NCBI GenBank assembly: GCA_930367205.1
Contig: OV884012.1
Span: forward strand, 150,675,405 to 150,739,404
Length of the DNA: 64,000 nucleotides
Direction: 5' to 3'
From: Acanthosoma haemorrhoidale
Lineage: Eukaryota; Arthropoda; Insecta; Hemiptera; Acanthosomatidae
This document shows positions 22,755 through 35,400 of the stretch, in pieces; position 1 is the first letter of the stretch; the number at the start of each line of letters is the position of its first letter. The notes under the pieces were generated by a model, which saw only the letters and a program-made list of their open reading frames with translations, made no database searches and was not told where the DNA came from. Both the position numbers and the translations under genes were made by a program.

Positions 22755-23094
22755 GCATTGCTTGTATACCACTTACCGGGATTTTCTCTGGGGCAAATTT
22801 GCACGAATTAGCCGGAAATACGATTAATCGGGTTACGAAATATCGGGATTCGACTGCACTAATTTATTCCTCTTGACTGAGGGTATCTTCGCACTTTGAA
22901 CAAGAATCGCAAAATCAATTGGATAATATCCTCTGGGAATGCTACCTAGGAGAAGTTGAGAGCTTCTTCAAAACACTTTGTTCAGAAAACTGTCCATTGG
23001 TTGCAAAAAATCAACGTGCCACTTTTAGACTTTTAGTTCTTGGAATCATTAAAGTATGTCCGCATATTATTAGTTTAAGACAACTGAAACTATT

Positions 23095-23300
23095 ATAACA
23101 GAATGTGAGCCCCATCACCTAGTCTTTTAAAACATTGCATTGTTAATTTTAACTTTAATCTGATATTCTTATTGAAACCCATCCTCCTTCGAATGCATCA
23201 GCCCATCACAGTAAGAGGAGAAATTGTAAATAGAAATTTGTAAAATTGTAAAAAATGTTAATAAATTCAGGAGTTTTGGAAAAAAAATAAATTAAAATAA
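23095..23300 (+). mobile_element. Non-LTR retrotransposon 3' end, family 4
   Basis: Contains TGTGAGCCCCATCACCTAGT, CTCCTTCGAATGCATCAGCC and AAGAGGAGAAATTGTAAAT, then ends in an A-rich tail (GGAAAAAAAATAAATTAAAA). The minus strand at 40104-40300 has the same blocks in the same order. Only the 3' untranslated region is present. Confidence 0.65.
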
Positions 23301-23324
23301 TAATATCTGGACAGACTTTAATGA

Positions 23325-23640
23325 TTCCAAGTTCACCCCTCCCGAATAGATGGCAACAGACTGTCGGGGAAAAATTAGGTTAAGAATTAGTATGTAAGTT
23401 AGTTTTAAGTATACGATCAAAAAGGTGAGCCCCATCACCTTATAAAGTCTTATCAAAGAAGTCGAGTATAATGTGTATCATTCATTATACTTGCATTGAA
23501 TTATGTAATTTTATACGGAATTCAGACCTTGTATATAATGTAGCGACGCTACAGCTAATATAAAACTGCAATGTAATAATGAAAATAATCATTTTGTCAT
23601 TTTTTTAAGAGGACATGGAAAAAAAAGACGAATAAAATCT
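23325..23640 (+). mobile_element. Non-LTR retrotransposon 3' end, family 2
   Basis: Starts with a GATGGCAACAGACTGTCGG block shared with the minus-strand copy at 55640-55665. It then has hairpin GGTGAGCCCCATCACC (23424-23439), ATAATGTGTATCATT, and hairpin TGTAGCGACGCTACA (23539-23553). It ends in A-rich sequence after AGAGGACATGG. No coding remains. Confidence 0.7.
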
Positions 23641-23659
23641 ACATTCCATACCTATTTTA

Positions 23660-24245
23660 GTAACAAAATAGAAAAAGTACGAACCAGGATTTACCGGCTT
23701 TCGCAGTTGCTAACTTCACCCAACTTGTCTCACCGTCTCAAACTGATGATCTATAAATGTATCCTCCGGTCAGCTCTGCTGTATGGTGCCCCGCTATATA
23801 CTCGCTTGACTGACAATACAGCTAAAAGTCTGTAGTAATTCCAGAATGGGATCATGCGAAAAGTAGTCAGACATACCTCTCTCGAGAGGTTTAAGAACGC
23901 TGACCTGCACCCGTGGCTTGGTGTGCCGTCGGTGAGTGAGTTCATCCGCCGGAGACACAAAGTTTTTTGACTCGTTGCAGCACCTCACAAAACCGGTGCT
24001 TAACACCCAGTGTTTATAAGTAAGATAGTTTTATGATTCATAAGGTGACCTAATCACTTTTTAAACATATATAGTCGATGTATAATGTACATAGCATTTA
24101 ACAAATCACAATGTAAAAATATTAATAATTATATAAAATGTAGCCAAGCTACAGGATATATTATGACCTATTGTAAATTGATTCATCTGTATTCAATTCC
24201 ATTATTTTGATAACAAGGAGATATGTAGAAAAAAAAATCTCCGTG
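23660..24245 (+). mobile_element. Jockey-like non-LTR retrotransposon, C-terminal RT and 3' end, family 2
   Basis: The coding part (about 23680-23990) translates with breaks to a reverse transcriptase C-terminus: LKLMIYKCILRSALLYGAPL, then VVRHTSLERFKNADLHPWLG and VPSVSEFIRRRHKVF, typical of the Jockey clade (thumb and post-RT region). Two stops follow TAKSL. The 3' end has a degraded first hairpin (GGTGACCTAATCACTT, 24041-24056), an intact second hairpin TGTAGCCAAGCTACA (24139-24153), and an A tail after AAGGAGATATGTAG. It is 5' truncated. Confidence 0.8.
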
Positions 24246-24409
24246 TTCGCTTATGAGAATACCCGGGTTATCATAAGTTTTAATGTAACTTAAACTATAA
24301 AGAATTATAGTATATGAAATCGCACGCTTATGCGAAATGTCCGCTTGTTATAAATTGCCGTTAAAGGAAGTCTTACTGCATATAATGTATGTGTAATAAC
24401 ACTATCAGT

Positions 24410-24665
24410 AGCTGAAGTGGTCGTTTGTGAGGGCGCATTTAAGTTTGCCGAATTCGGGCAGCCCTATTACAGTGAAGGGCCGTTGAGGGAAATGGGCGGC
24501 TATAATGTGCCAACTGAAGGGCGCATTCAGCCCTCGGCGACGCCTCGCTCCCTCGCCTTCTGCCCTCACTTTCGATCTGGCTCGAGCACTCTTGTCCTCC
24601 GAGCCACTCGACCGCGGCTTTCTACGTGGGCACTCCTGCGCTCACTAGCGGGGGAAACAACTTGT
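24410..24665 (+). other. CpG-rich block of unknown nature
   Basis: Sharply higher GC and CpG content than its flanks, open for 83 codons on the plus strand but without a recognisable domain. The block GAGGGCGCATTTAAG near the start and GAAGGGCGCATTCAG about 95 bases later are similar, suggesting a repeat-derived origin. A promoter or an unclassified transposon piece are both possible. Confidence 0.35.
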
Positions 24666-27600
24666 TAACAGGCTACAACCTGAACACCATTCACAAAGAG
24701 AGCTTTGTCGATAATAAGCCATTTTATAAGATTTAACTAGGAAAAACTCTATTTTTTGTCATACTGTCATTGTGGGGACCAATAGTGGCGGTAAACATGA
24801 TGGTTTTGGTTTGGAATTTCATCGGTACGTTTAGCATAATTCACGCTGGATATGTCTTGGTTAAAATAATTAAACTTAAAACAATTCAGTCAAGCATTAG
24901 TGTATTTGCTAATTAAAGTTCTGGACGATTCCTCTTGGCTAATATAAAATTACTTCAGGTAATCCAAAAATAAATTCAAACAATCAGAAAGATATAAATT
25001 AAATTTGTCATTGCATCAAAATCATTTTTTTTTATTTCAAGTTTCAGAAAAAATTAATAATGAAAATGGGCAGTAGCTGAAGGTAAGGTTCAAAGAGGTA
25101 GAATAATAACGGCGATGAATGAGTAAACATACAAAAGACTACTATTGTATATTAAAAATACCTGTACGTTATTGGAAAATGAAACTTAATCCCAATGCAA
25201 AAGCATCCAAGTTTCATTCACCCGGACCGTCTCAGGTGTCGTTTTCGTGCTCCCTCTCATCCTCACGAAATAAAACTGTTTATTGAAAGTTTGAAAAAAA
25301 ATGAAAGTACTTTTTAAAAAACTTCATTCCTCCAAAAGTAATATAAATAATAATAAATTCTATGATTAGAATTTTAATGTATTTGTGGGCACCAATGACT
25401 GACTTTTATTTATTTATATGTCTAAAATATTACACTGAGTAATATTAAAACTTTACCTAATTTTTTTCCGAACCGAATTTAATATGCAAAATAGAGAAAA
25501 TTTCACTTTAAATATTAAACTGGTTCTAAATTCGTTTATGATTAAATATTTACCTAGGTCTCAAGTTAATTTTACATTTTTTAGAGTGATCATATTACAA
25601 AAAAACTATTTCATATACCGAAGGGTTGAAAGTAAAGGTCGCTCCTAGGTACTTACCTAAGTTTATTTGACTCCAACGAGCATCGAGTAGCAGGTATGAC
25701 ACCGTGATTTTAATTAGTCTTCTTGGAACTTGATAATGGTGATGTGAGCTGCTCAACGCGTTTGTGCGGGAAATAAATATAATTTATAGGTAGACCTTTA
25801 TAAGTGACTTTTCTTCCATCCCTTTGAATAATGGCCCACAACTAGAATTGAATCAATTAAAATTTCACGCAATTGTTTCAATGTAAATCCTTCCTATTTC
25901 TAACCTATACCAATACAATTGTATACGGTATACTAGTGACTGCGCCTTACCATATCTCGATATATCCTTGCCTAGGTCAAGCGGGATTAAGATATTCCAA
26001 AGAGGGTGGGGCGTGACAGCAGACAAGGGTGTGAGAAACGGGAGTCAGGATAAATCTGGTTCCTTGTCAGTCACGGATCCACTTTAGACAAGATGGAAGC
26101 ATCCTGAATTAGTTATAAACTTTTGAGAGATAAGGATCGGACTTTGAAAAATTCAGGTCCTACCCCCTCTCCGGCCAGTAACAGACGTTTGGGGGTAACT
26201 TATTCAACTGACGGGAGCATCACTGGACCACAGCCTTGATAGCTTTTCAAATTCCATTAAAATTTCAATCTTGGGTTACCTTCCCTAGCCATCCTCTGTG
26301 GCACATCCGTGGCCCATCTGCATTCAAATTACTTTTCACTTATGGTAAATCAATTTCCCACGAGTGGCTGGGTGAAGCCCAGACTTCCCTCAAATTCCAT
26401 TACAGAATTATACGGAATTCCACTTGTTTTTGTTTTTGACTCAGAGTGTGTTTTTTAAAAAGTTAATCCGTTTGCTGTAATTGTGTGCAGTTGAGTTTTC
26501 CAAACAAAGAAACGTTGCCCATCCATAAGTCATAGGCATCCAGAAGTCAGCAAACACTGTGTTGAATAGACAATTGAGTTGAGAAGAATTTGTTTGGAAA
26601 AAAAAACACTACCATTCTCTGGTGTTCTCATTTTCTATATGCTCATTTTCTGTAGGTGTATACTTTTCTGTTTTTTAAAGGACCATTTTTAGGACATACA
26701 GTTTACATTTCACTAATTAAATATACATTCACTTGACAAGAGGATGTTAAAAAATAAACTGTACACAAACACCTGTTAAATACAAAGTTCTAAAAACACG
26801 GTTGAAAATAAATTAGTCTAGCTTTTCGTAGTTCAATAAGAAACTATTGCTATTTTCTAAATTATTTATTGATTTTTTAGAGGAGAGCACAGGGGCTCTC
26901 TAATAAAGGTGGGAGATCACATTACAGCGACGTACGTATATCTTGCAGCCATTTTTGTAATCATTCTGAAACTTAAATCAGTAACTGGGTGTACGTGGTG
27001 AATTGACGATCATGTATGCATTGAAGTGCTCACTACGGCTCCACCGCGGCCCCTCCTTGTACTTTGTATGTGTTTTGCACATATAGTGTACCAACATTTT
27101 ATTAAAAAACAAAATAGACGAAATTGAGTACATCCATTTACTGATTTAAGAATGAAAATGATTACAGATAGGACCGCGAGATGTACGTAGGTCACCACAA
27201 TGTCATCTCATGCATGTGTGCACTACGAATCTAAAAAACCTTATATACTAGCTAGTACTATAGATACTAGTTAGGTCTAAACCGTTTAGTGTGAAAGGAG
27301 CGTAACGGTTTTGATTAGTAGTACTTTTATGGCGTACATATGTGATACATACTATTATAGAGAGTGTTAACCTGATACATGTCACGGAATCAAATTAATC
27401 AGTGAAAATGTCACTGCTGGAAACTTTTTAATTATTAAGATGCTTAAATGTACAAGGGAAGATTTCCTGCTAATGAAGGCCATCGAAGCTGATACGGAAG
27501 ATTTTAATATTGTAGTGACAAAAAGTAAGGCTCGACCCACGGGTGTATTGGGTTATTAATCGCTCAATACCGCTTAGGCCTTCCGTGTTCGTCAAAGATT

Positions 27601-28495
27601 TATCTACCGGGGGCTTCTGGCACAGGAATGGAGGGGAGGCTGCTTTGGTCGTCATATTGGATATCTTTGTGTCTCCAAGCTGGAAAACTTATTACACGTT
27701 GTTAGCTCTTATTACAGAGGAAGTACTTCTTGTTAAGTAGTTTTCAACTGATAAGAGAAATTACAGGACTATGTAGCAAAATTGAAGTTAATTGGCAATA
27801 AATATTTATTTGTTCTGCATATTAAACGATTTTAAATCTAAGGGTTCTAGATGTTTCAATTTTCTACATGCTTATATTTGGGCCAATATGTTTAGCAATT
27901 ACAATATTTTTTCACCATTAATCCATCCGTTATCTTCTAACAGCTCTTCCAGGCTTTCGGAAATAATGTTTTTTTCTTGCAGTGCCATAGTTTAGAAGAC
28001 AAACAAGTAATGCATGTTTTGACTCAGCTAGACCCCGCAAAGTTTACAAGTCGGTGTACCATGATTGACGAGAAGGGAAAAGATAAGAAGGAGTGTCCTG
28101 CGCATAAAGACCAAGTACAGCAGGTGTTCGTTTGATCTTTTTGAGGTCGTATTGCTCACTGGTTTCGAACTACTGCACCCCTAATGGTCGCCATCAGATG
28201 ATTGCCTTTACCATCTGATCGTTCTTAGATATTTGCGTCGAACTCTACCCGGCTTCCAAGAGGCTAGACGTTCCATACGCTTCCTCATTGCAGGTTAAGC
28301 AGCAGTGTGATGGTCTCCATTCGAAAACCACGCTAATTCCGTCTTGCCAAATAGAACAGTTATTTACTTCTTACGAGCTCATGTTTTTTTCATTTTTTTT
28401 ATGTTTCCTTCGGGTGCCTTTTAAGCGGGCCATTAACAAACAATGCTTGCCCATTAGTTAGTTAGATGTGAAATGTAATAATTATTATATGTTTT
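24666..28495. other. Intergenic, candidate conserved noncoding DNA, no gene
   Basis: 25640-25900 and 25960-26430 are less AT-rich, free of recognised repeats and rich in short homeodomain-, GATA- and Runt-like cores, so they are candidate regulatory blocks. 27000-27240, 27470-27720 and 28030-28340 are moderately complex and could be old repeats. No coding exon is supported. Confidence 0.35.
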
Positions 28496-28905
28496 CAGAG
28501 GCAGTACCGTACTTAGGCATCCATCTCAACAAACGACTAGCCTGGAACCCACATGCCAGGCTAAAAAGACAAGAACTAAACAGACGCTTTGGACAACTGT
28601 ACAGACTACTTCGAAGGACATCCTATCTCTCAACAGAAATTACTAGTCTACAAAGTTATACTTAAGCCAATCTGGACATACAGAATAGAGCTATGGGGGA
28701 CAGCAAAAAAGTCGAACACCAAGCGTATCCAATCCTTTCAATCAAAAGTCCTGAGGACAATAGTAAATACCCCTTATTATGTCAACAACAAAACCCTTCA
28801 CAACGATCTTAACATACCCTACATTCTTGAAATCATCCCTTCCAAGTTTATGAAATTCCATAGTAACCTATCCAAACCCCCTAATCCCGTATATATAATT
28901 ATTTA
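28496..28905 (+). mobile_element. Jockey-like non-LTR fragment, family 1
   Basis: Encodes, with one frame change, the reverse transcriptase C-terminus of a Jockey-like element: VPYLGIHLNKRLAWNPH, then LKRQELNRRFGQLYRLLRR, KPIWTYRIELWGTAKKSN, and NKTLHNDLNIPYILE. Similar text recurs at 40.6, 44.1, 51.8, 54.6 and 59.1 kb. Truncated at both ends, without the family 3' untranslated region. It lies about 370 bases upstream of the 122-residue gene. Confidence 0.8.
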
Positions 28906-29271
28906 ATATACTAAGTAATAAAACCTTTTGAAAAATACGGCAGGTTTTTGTAATGAAAAGTTGACAGGTCTCAGTCTCTATGAAGGTTGTGTACGCCATT
29001 GCCATTTGTTAACAGTGCCCAAGCCTGTCTGAAACATAACGGCTCATTGTAGTGTTTCTTTTACATGTTCAGAGCCCTTACAAACATTAGGCTGTATAGG
29101 TGTCTCAAGAGGAAAAATACGATACTGTCCACATCCATTCAATGAATAAATGCATCCTTTTGAAATATTTTTACGTTTTAAATGTTGGCAACTGATTAAA
29201 AGTGGTTAGGGGGGAGGGGGCAAGTGACGTCGCTCCTGTCGCAGCTCACTGGCAGTTGGTCATCAGAAGCC

Positions 29272-29428
29272 ATGGATATTATTCCGGAATATTTGATGCC
29301 AGATCTTGAAAGGAATCTGGAACAGGTGTACGAGCTCCAGGATTTGATGCAGGAGAAACATAAGATTGAGTTGACCACTGCACTTGCCGGAAACATTTTT
29401 GGATACGTTAGCGATTCGGATGAAGAAG
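29272..29428 (+). CDS. Exon 1 of the 122-residue protein
   Basis: 52 codons plus one base. The frame is open upstream without another ATG, and the only ATG lies at 29272. The donor GAAG|GTTGGT is weak, and reading on without splicing reaches a stop at 29485-29487. A TGACGTCGC (CRE-like) sequence 45 bases upstream and CpG content suggest a TATA-less promoter close by. Confidence 0.78.
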
Positions 29429-32400
29429 GTTGGTGTGAATCTTTTTTATTTCTAAACGCCCATTTTCAACAGCCGTTAGTTCAATGAAAACCTAATTCAC
29501 TAATCGATAGGAATGAAAACAATTTCTTTTCTTCCTCAATTTTGATCATAACTTTAGATCACAGTAAATATACGTGGATAAGGATTTTTCGTTGTTTACA
29601 CTAAAATTTTAAACAAATACCCTAATAAATTCATTGTATAAACTTGCGTTTTGTAGGGGGAAAGAACTACACGGTAGATATTTGTCCCCTATTACCGTAT
29701 GTAACACAGCAGAGCACTCTTTGAATTTCACCAAACATTTTGGTGCAGATTTATTCAAAATAGGTTCTGCAATATTTATTTGATTGGATATATATTCCCA
29801 TACTCAACCATACAGTTTTATACCTGATCTGAGTTTATTTATTTTTTAAATTTCAGAGCTTCGTATGTGCGTGGAGGATGTTACTAAGTTTGTTCTTTGG
29901 CATGTTTTAATTCAGGCTTTAACAGTTTTATTGATTTGATATTATTATGACATGAAAAATACCTGATGTATTCACTATTTATACATGAAAAAACCACCAT
30001 AGTTTAACTGGATTTTAACATTCAAAATGCAAGTTTACAATGTAGATATTTCAGGTGTCACTAAAAATATAGGAACATATGTGGTTGACTTTATTTATCT
30101 TATTTTAAAAGTTACACTTTTTTTGCAAAATCCATAGAAATATTGTTTGTTTTTTTTGCGTTTGACTTTAGGTTTAGGCCAACATAGGACAGGGAGGGTG
30201 TTACTATTCCAAGATTTGATGATAAATATAGGAATAATAAAAAAACAGTCTACAGTTAGCATTCCTTGTATGTTTTTAAATCTGTTTATTACGCTGACAA
30301 AATAAAAATGAACTCTAAAATCAAGCAGCGTGAGCGTTATGCTGAGTAACCGAGTATTAGATTCAGAAGGTTCATGAAAAATAGATAGTTGAGAAGATTA
30401 GATATTAATCAGTAGATTAAATACACTGGCTCATAAGAAAAGTAGCGCACTCTGAAGGATTCGGATATTTGCTTCCTAATAAAATTAATTCGGCTTTCAA
30501 TCTTTTTAAAATTAATATTAAGCTTTTTCAGTAATAAGGAGACATAAATATGCATATAATTAAATATTCAAAAAATTATAGAGACATTGCTATTTGATTT
30601 CTTAAGTAAGTGATTTCTAAAAATTTAGCAAAAGCTTTTTTTGTTTTAATATAAACAACTCGAAATGGTTTCGATGGTCACGCACGTAGCCTGTGTTGTT
30701 GCTTTAGGGAAAGACGGCCAAAGCCAAAGATATGCAGCCCCTGCATTGGGTTTACCTCAAACTACTCCATCTGTTGTATAAAGACAGAAGTATGACTCGT
30801 CTGAAAACAGCACGTCGCTTCATTCGTTTTCAGTCCACAAAAGGAGTTCCCAAGCAAATTCCGAGCTATACGAAATTCTCCGGTCCACAATACCCCACAG
30901 GCTGGTCTCTGGGGGGTTTAAAATTCACTTCAGAAAATCTCCTTCTACATTTCTACACCCAGGGTTGAGCAGCCTCAGTAGCAGTTGAAAAGCTATTCAA
31001 AAGATCCTGTGCACAATAACCCGGTCATCTGTTAGCTCTGACATTCGCGCCCGAAATGAGCCGGGTCTTCGATCCGCTAACGGATAATTGCTCTCCAAAC
31101 AGTAGTTTCAGGTACACCCAACGTATGGGCTGCATATCTTTGGTTTCAGGTACACCCAATGTATGGGCTGCATATCTTTGGTTTCGGCCGTCTTCCACTA
31201 AACAACACGGGCTACTTGCTCCAACGTCAAAAATATTTTTCAAATTAAAAATAAAAACCTTTTGCTAAATTAAAGATCAGTTACACAAGAAATCAAAATA
31301 TAAATTTCTGTATATTTAAAAAAGAATATTTATTGGGGTTTTCCTTAATATTTATAGCCCCTTATCACTGAAAACGGTTAATATTGATTGAATATAATTA
31401 GCCGAAATAATTCTATTTAAAAGGAAATATTAGAGTTTTGTTTTAAGTGCGACCCTCGTTTTGTGGGACAGTGTATATACATTTCCAGTAGGATAAGGGA
31501 TATCATTATTTGTTATCCTGACACTATTCAGAAACAATCAGATTGGTCCTGTGCGCCGACAAGTAACATTAATGCGATAAGATTTTATCGTTTCAAAAAG
31601 AAAAGCCATAAGTCACATTAAAAAAAAAAAGTATATCATAAAATCTCACGTTTCGAGGTCACTTTATACCGTTTTTCATCAAAACAACGAACATCATTAA
31701 TATCTTCCATCTTGAATATATGGTATGCTGAAATTTTATTGTGTAGTTGTGTATGCTGTATGTAATAATTGTTTAGATATAGATATTTTTAATTAGTGTA
31801 AATATTGTGTTTAGAATTTTGTCTGCAGTCAAATCAAGCATTTTATTAATACATAAAGTGATTACAGATTTAATTACAATCTTCATATATTAATAATTTA
31901 GTTTTTAAAGAAATTAATTTAATCAGAATCTTTCGTTTTCTGTTAATTTATTTTCGTCATACAAGTGTTACTTTTTTAGTGTATTAGCTAGGAAATCTCT
32001 TGACTGATTTCTATTTTATTGATTTATTACATGCATTACAAATAAACATCAGAATTGGGACTAAAACGTTTTGTTTTTATTTTAGCTAATTAAAAAAGCA
32101 AAAACAACACACTCACTGTGGGGAATGAATGTAAAATTAATCACATTCTATTAAACTTATTTATCTGAAAATTAATTAATCTGGAAACAGGTTGAGTGCT
32201 ATCTGTTGAGATCAGAATTTTAACCTGAAACACGAAGCCTTTTAACTATAGGAAAATTGAAATTTATCCAAGGCCTTGTAAATATTAAACAACGGTGTTA
32301 AGTAGCTCCTTAGCGATGAAAGAAATTTTGAAACTGTAGCAGATCAAATTACATTACTTTGTTCCTGTTGTTTTACATCATGAGACTGGAGCATCAAACA

Positions 32401-35400
32401 AAGCTAATATGTCTCTTCGGTGGTGTGGTGTTTCAATTTATTTTTGTTGAACATCCAACAAGCATCAAAATGGGACTAATCAAAATTGAATGATTATCCA
32501 AGAAAACGTCATACTTCATTGCAATCTACATGTTACTTTCCTCAAGGTTACTATATTTATCAAATTATATTTCCAACATCAAGAAATAATGTATAACCTC
32601 GCAAAATATTAAATTGAAGATGACGCTTTGAGCCTTGCATCAAATTGCATCAAAGAATATTGATGAAAGTTCTACTGTTTGCCAAGAAAATCGCGTTTAG
32701 GTCCAATAGTCGGTATAATTTCAGTGATTAATTTAATTAACCTACATATACATACAAGGTGCTCGCAGGTTGGTTAAGTTCTATCGCAAGTACAATTTGT
32801 ATTGTCAAGTCGTCCGAATCGGTGTAGGTAAGTTTTGGTCGATCCGTGCCTTGTCAGAGCCTGTGTCAGTTTAGAGTTTAGGTGAAGTTTCAATGTCTGT
32901 CTTATGTTACGAATATAGTCATGGAGCTCAGTTCCTTTATCCTTCCTTGTCTATTTTCAGTTAAATAATATTTGTAGAGGAGAGTATTTTAAAAGAAAAG
33001 AAAGAAAAGCTTTATTATGAAGTACAATCAAAACATTGGTATATACAAACATTAAGAGTTACGTTACTACATTGAACTCATCCCTTCCAAGTTCATTAAA
33101 TTCCATATCCAACCACCCTAATTCCCTAGCACAGTCATTGCACTTCACCACTCATCCATATAATCCTCCTTAGAGACTAAAACGGCAGTAGCCTCGTGAC
33201 CTGCTATGAATAAGTGATAGTGGGAGTCCTTGCTATGGCCAGTTTCTCTAATAATGTCCTGAGCGTCTGTGGCTTTCGCGCTCTTGGTCAGCCTCCACTT
33301 GCTCGCATCCAGTGACGCGGCTGACATAAGAGCGTGGGGGACTTCCCAAGACTCCGCTTCCTCCTTCGCACGCGAGGGAGGTGACAACTATGTGGACTTG
33401 GGGGGCCTCTGGGCTTTTTGTATATATACTATGAATGAGCGAGTGAATGAAAATTGTAAACTGGTATGAACGAGATCATTTATCACAATTACTTATAGCC
33501 CAATCAGGCAGATTGTAATTTTATCATAATAAAGTTGTTGTATCTGAGGAAAAAAAACAAAAAAAACATTGCTACATACTGGATGGAATGCCTAGGGACG
33601 AGTGGGGTTTCGGTTTTTTTGGGGGGTTTTCCCCTTAATTTCTTGGGTAATTATTTTTTAAAACTAATTATTAAATTGATTACAATTTCACAAATTTGTC
33701 TTTCTCCTTTTACTGCTTTGCATGCATTGTAAGGAGTTCTTGTTTTAAAAACTAACAAATCTTTTTGTGGTTAAAAGTTATATACAGCAAAGTGGTAGTC
33801 GATGATGGGACTCACCGTCAGGTTAAGCGGGTCTGGGGCTAATGTTGACACATATGCATAAGAAAAGGATAAGATTCTGGGAAGTAGGGAGGTGTTGGAG
33901 GGATGCGGTTGCTTACTTAAAAATAACAGGGAACCATCAGTGACTTCCATGAAGTCACGAGGAAGTTGTACACTTCTGCTCAAGCCCCTTCACCCTTGTT
34001 GTTAGCATTATGAAACTATCGATTATTGTAGTAGCATTTTAGAATCAATTGTAGGACCAAACAGTAGGGGCTTACCCAAGACATGATCAATCATGTGAGA
34101 AAATTTTCGCGTATTTGTTTCCTGTATGTCCTCTAGTTCTCCGAAAGTATATATTTATTTCTTTGCCTTTAATTTTAATAAAGCTCTTGGAATGTTTTCT
34201 GCCAGTGGATCGTGGACGTTCGGATTTCAGTTTGTCTGCGGTCCCTTTGGCCTCCTGCGGTCGGTATACGAGTATATCCTATATGTAGCAATTTATGCAT
34301 TGTTGGTCCTCTGTCACGTTACCAGCCTTCGCCCAGTATAATGGGAATATCCAGTAAAGATAATCCCCGTCGTGTTCTGTATCGTTTGGACAATTTTCAA
34401 CTAGTTGATCTGCGTGTGTAAAATGTATACTAGTTGGTTAGTTATATCGATTTCATCTTTATTGGAGTTATGTTACACAAAATACTAGCAGCTTCAAACG
34501 ACATTGTTTCGTATAATTTTATAAGTTTTAATGCTTTTATTTGTAATATGTTAAAGTTTTTTTTATGTTAGTCTTTGATTTGAGCGCTTTATGCCAGATT
34601 GGAAATCTGGTGGTCATTTATGACTTTCGGTACGTCTGTATTTAGTTCATATTCCAGTGTAACACTGGTAGAAAATACATGAGAAGTCCTCAGTAATAGG
34701 TGTCTCATATGTGATGTCCATTTAAGTTTTCTGTCAGTTATGAGTATGGATACTCCAAATTCGTAGTGGGTTGTAGACCAGTATTTTTAAATCTGATATT
34801 TAATGGTGAAATTTTTCTTATCTAGTGAATGTTGTTTTTGATTTTTCTAATTTCACTTTCTTGTTACTTGCCCATTCATATGTTGCAGGGATACCTCGGT
34901 CAGTTGATAATCCTTCAGGTTCCACCTAAAATGTCATCAGCTAATGCTTTCCTGGCGGAATATTATGGAGTTCATCCATAACAAAGGTGTTAAGTTAATA
35001 GTTGACCCTTTGCTTTGATTTCTGTACAACTGCAATAGTTGGTTTAAAAGTCTTATATCAATCTCTATATGTTAACTGGGCAATTAATCTGTCTCAGAGT
35101 ATTAAGATGAATGGTGTCCACCGATGACCTTGGTGAAAATCTAAATTGGAGTTCTGAAGCGGAGCGTTAGTATGTAAGACCAAGTTTTGAGTAGGGTTGT
35201 TATTGTAATAATGTTTTGTTTTTTTTCCAACAGGTTGGAGTCTTATGAATGAAGATCAGAAGGCAGACTTAAGCGATAGAATCATTCAAGCGGCATTCAG
35301 AGCAACAGCTCTCTCTGGCGAGAAAAAAAAGAAACGTAAATAATTTTTTTTTGAAAATCTTAGAGTAAAATTGCAATCTTTTTTAGTAGGGTAAAATATA

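Larger units (their letters stand above)
21206..22856 (-). mobile_element. Tigger/pogo-like DNA transposon, interrupted by an LTR
   Basis: Inverted terminal repeats CAGTAGAATCCCAATAATTCG (left) and, read on the minus strand from 22856, CAGTCGAATCCCGATATTTCG (right). A TA precedes the left end; the right flank reads CA. The minus strand at about 21490-21780 encodes a CENP-B/Tigger N-terminal helix-turn-helix (MPPKKVSLSIKEKQ, a stop, then IINAVANGFKQIDVSKRFN, then RSTIISVLKNEDK). The DDE domain is missing. A solo LTR sits inside at 22093-22754. Non-autonomous and dead. Confidence 0.82.

Noticed and set aside
24230..24400. Second Tigger/pogo-like terminal repeat (TCCGCTTGTTATAAATTGCCG)
   Set aside because: The text is reminiscent of pogo-type ends, but no matching inverted repeat or transposase fragment was found nearby.
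31640..31690. ACGTTTCGAGG text as a second copy of the 36312 MITE
   Set aside because: Only the short core is similar; no inverted partner and no terminal sequence are present.
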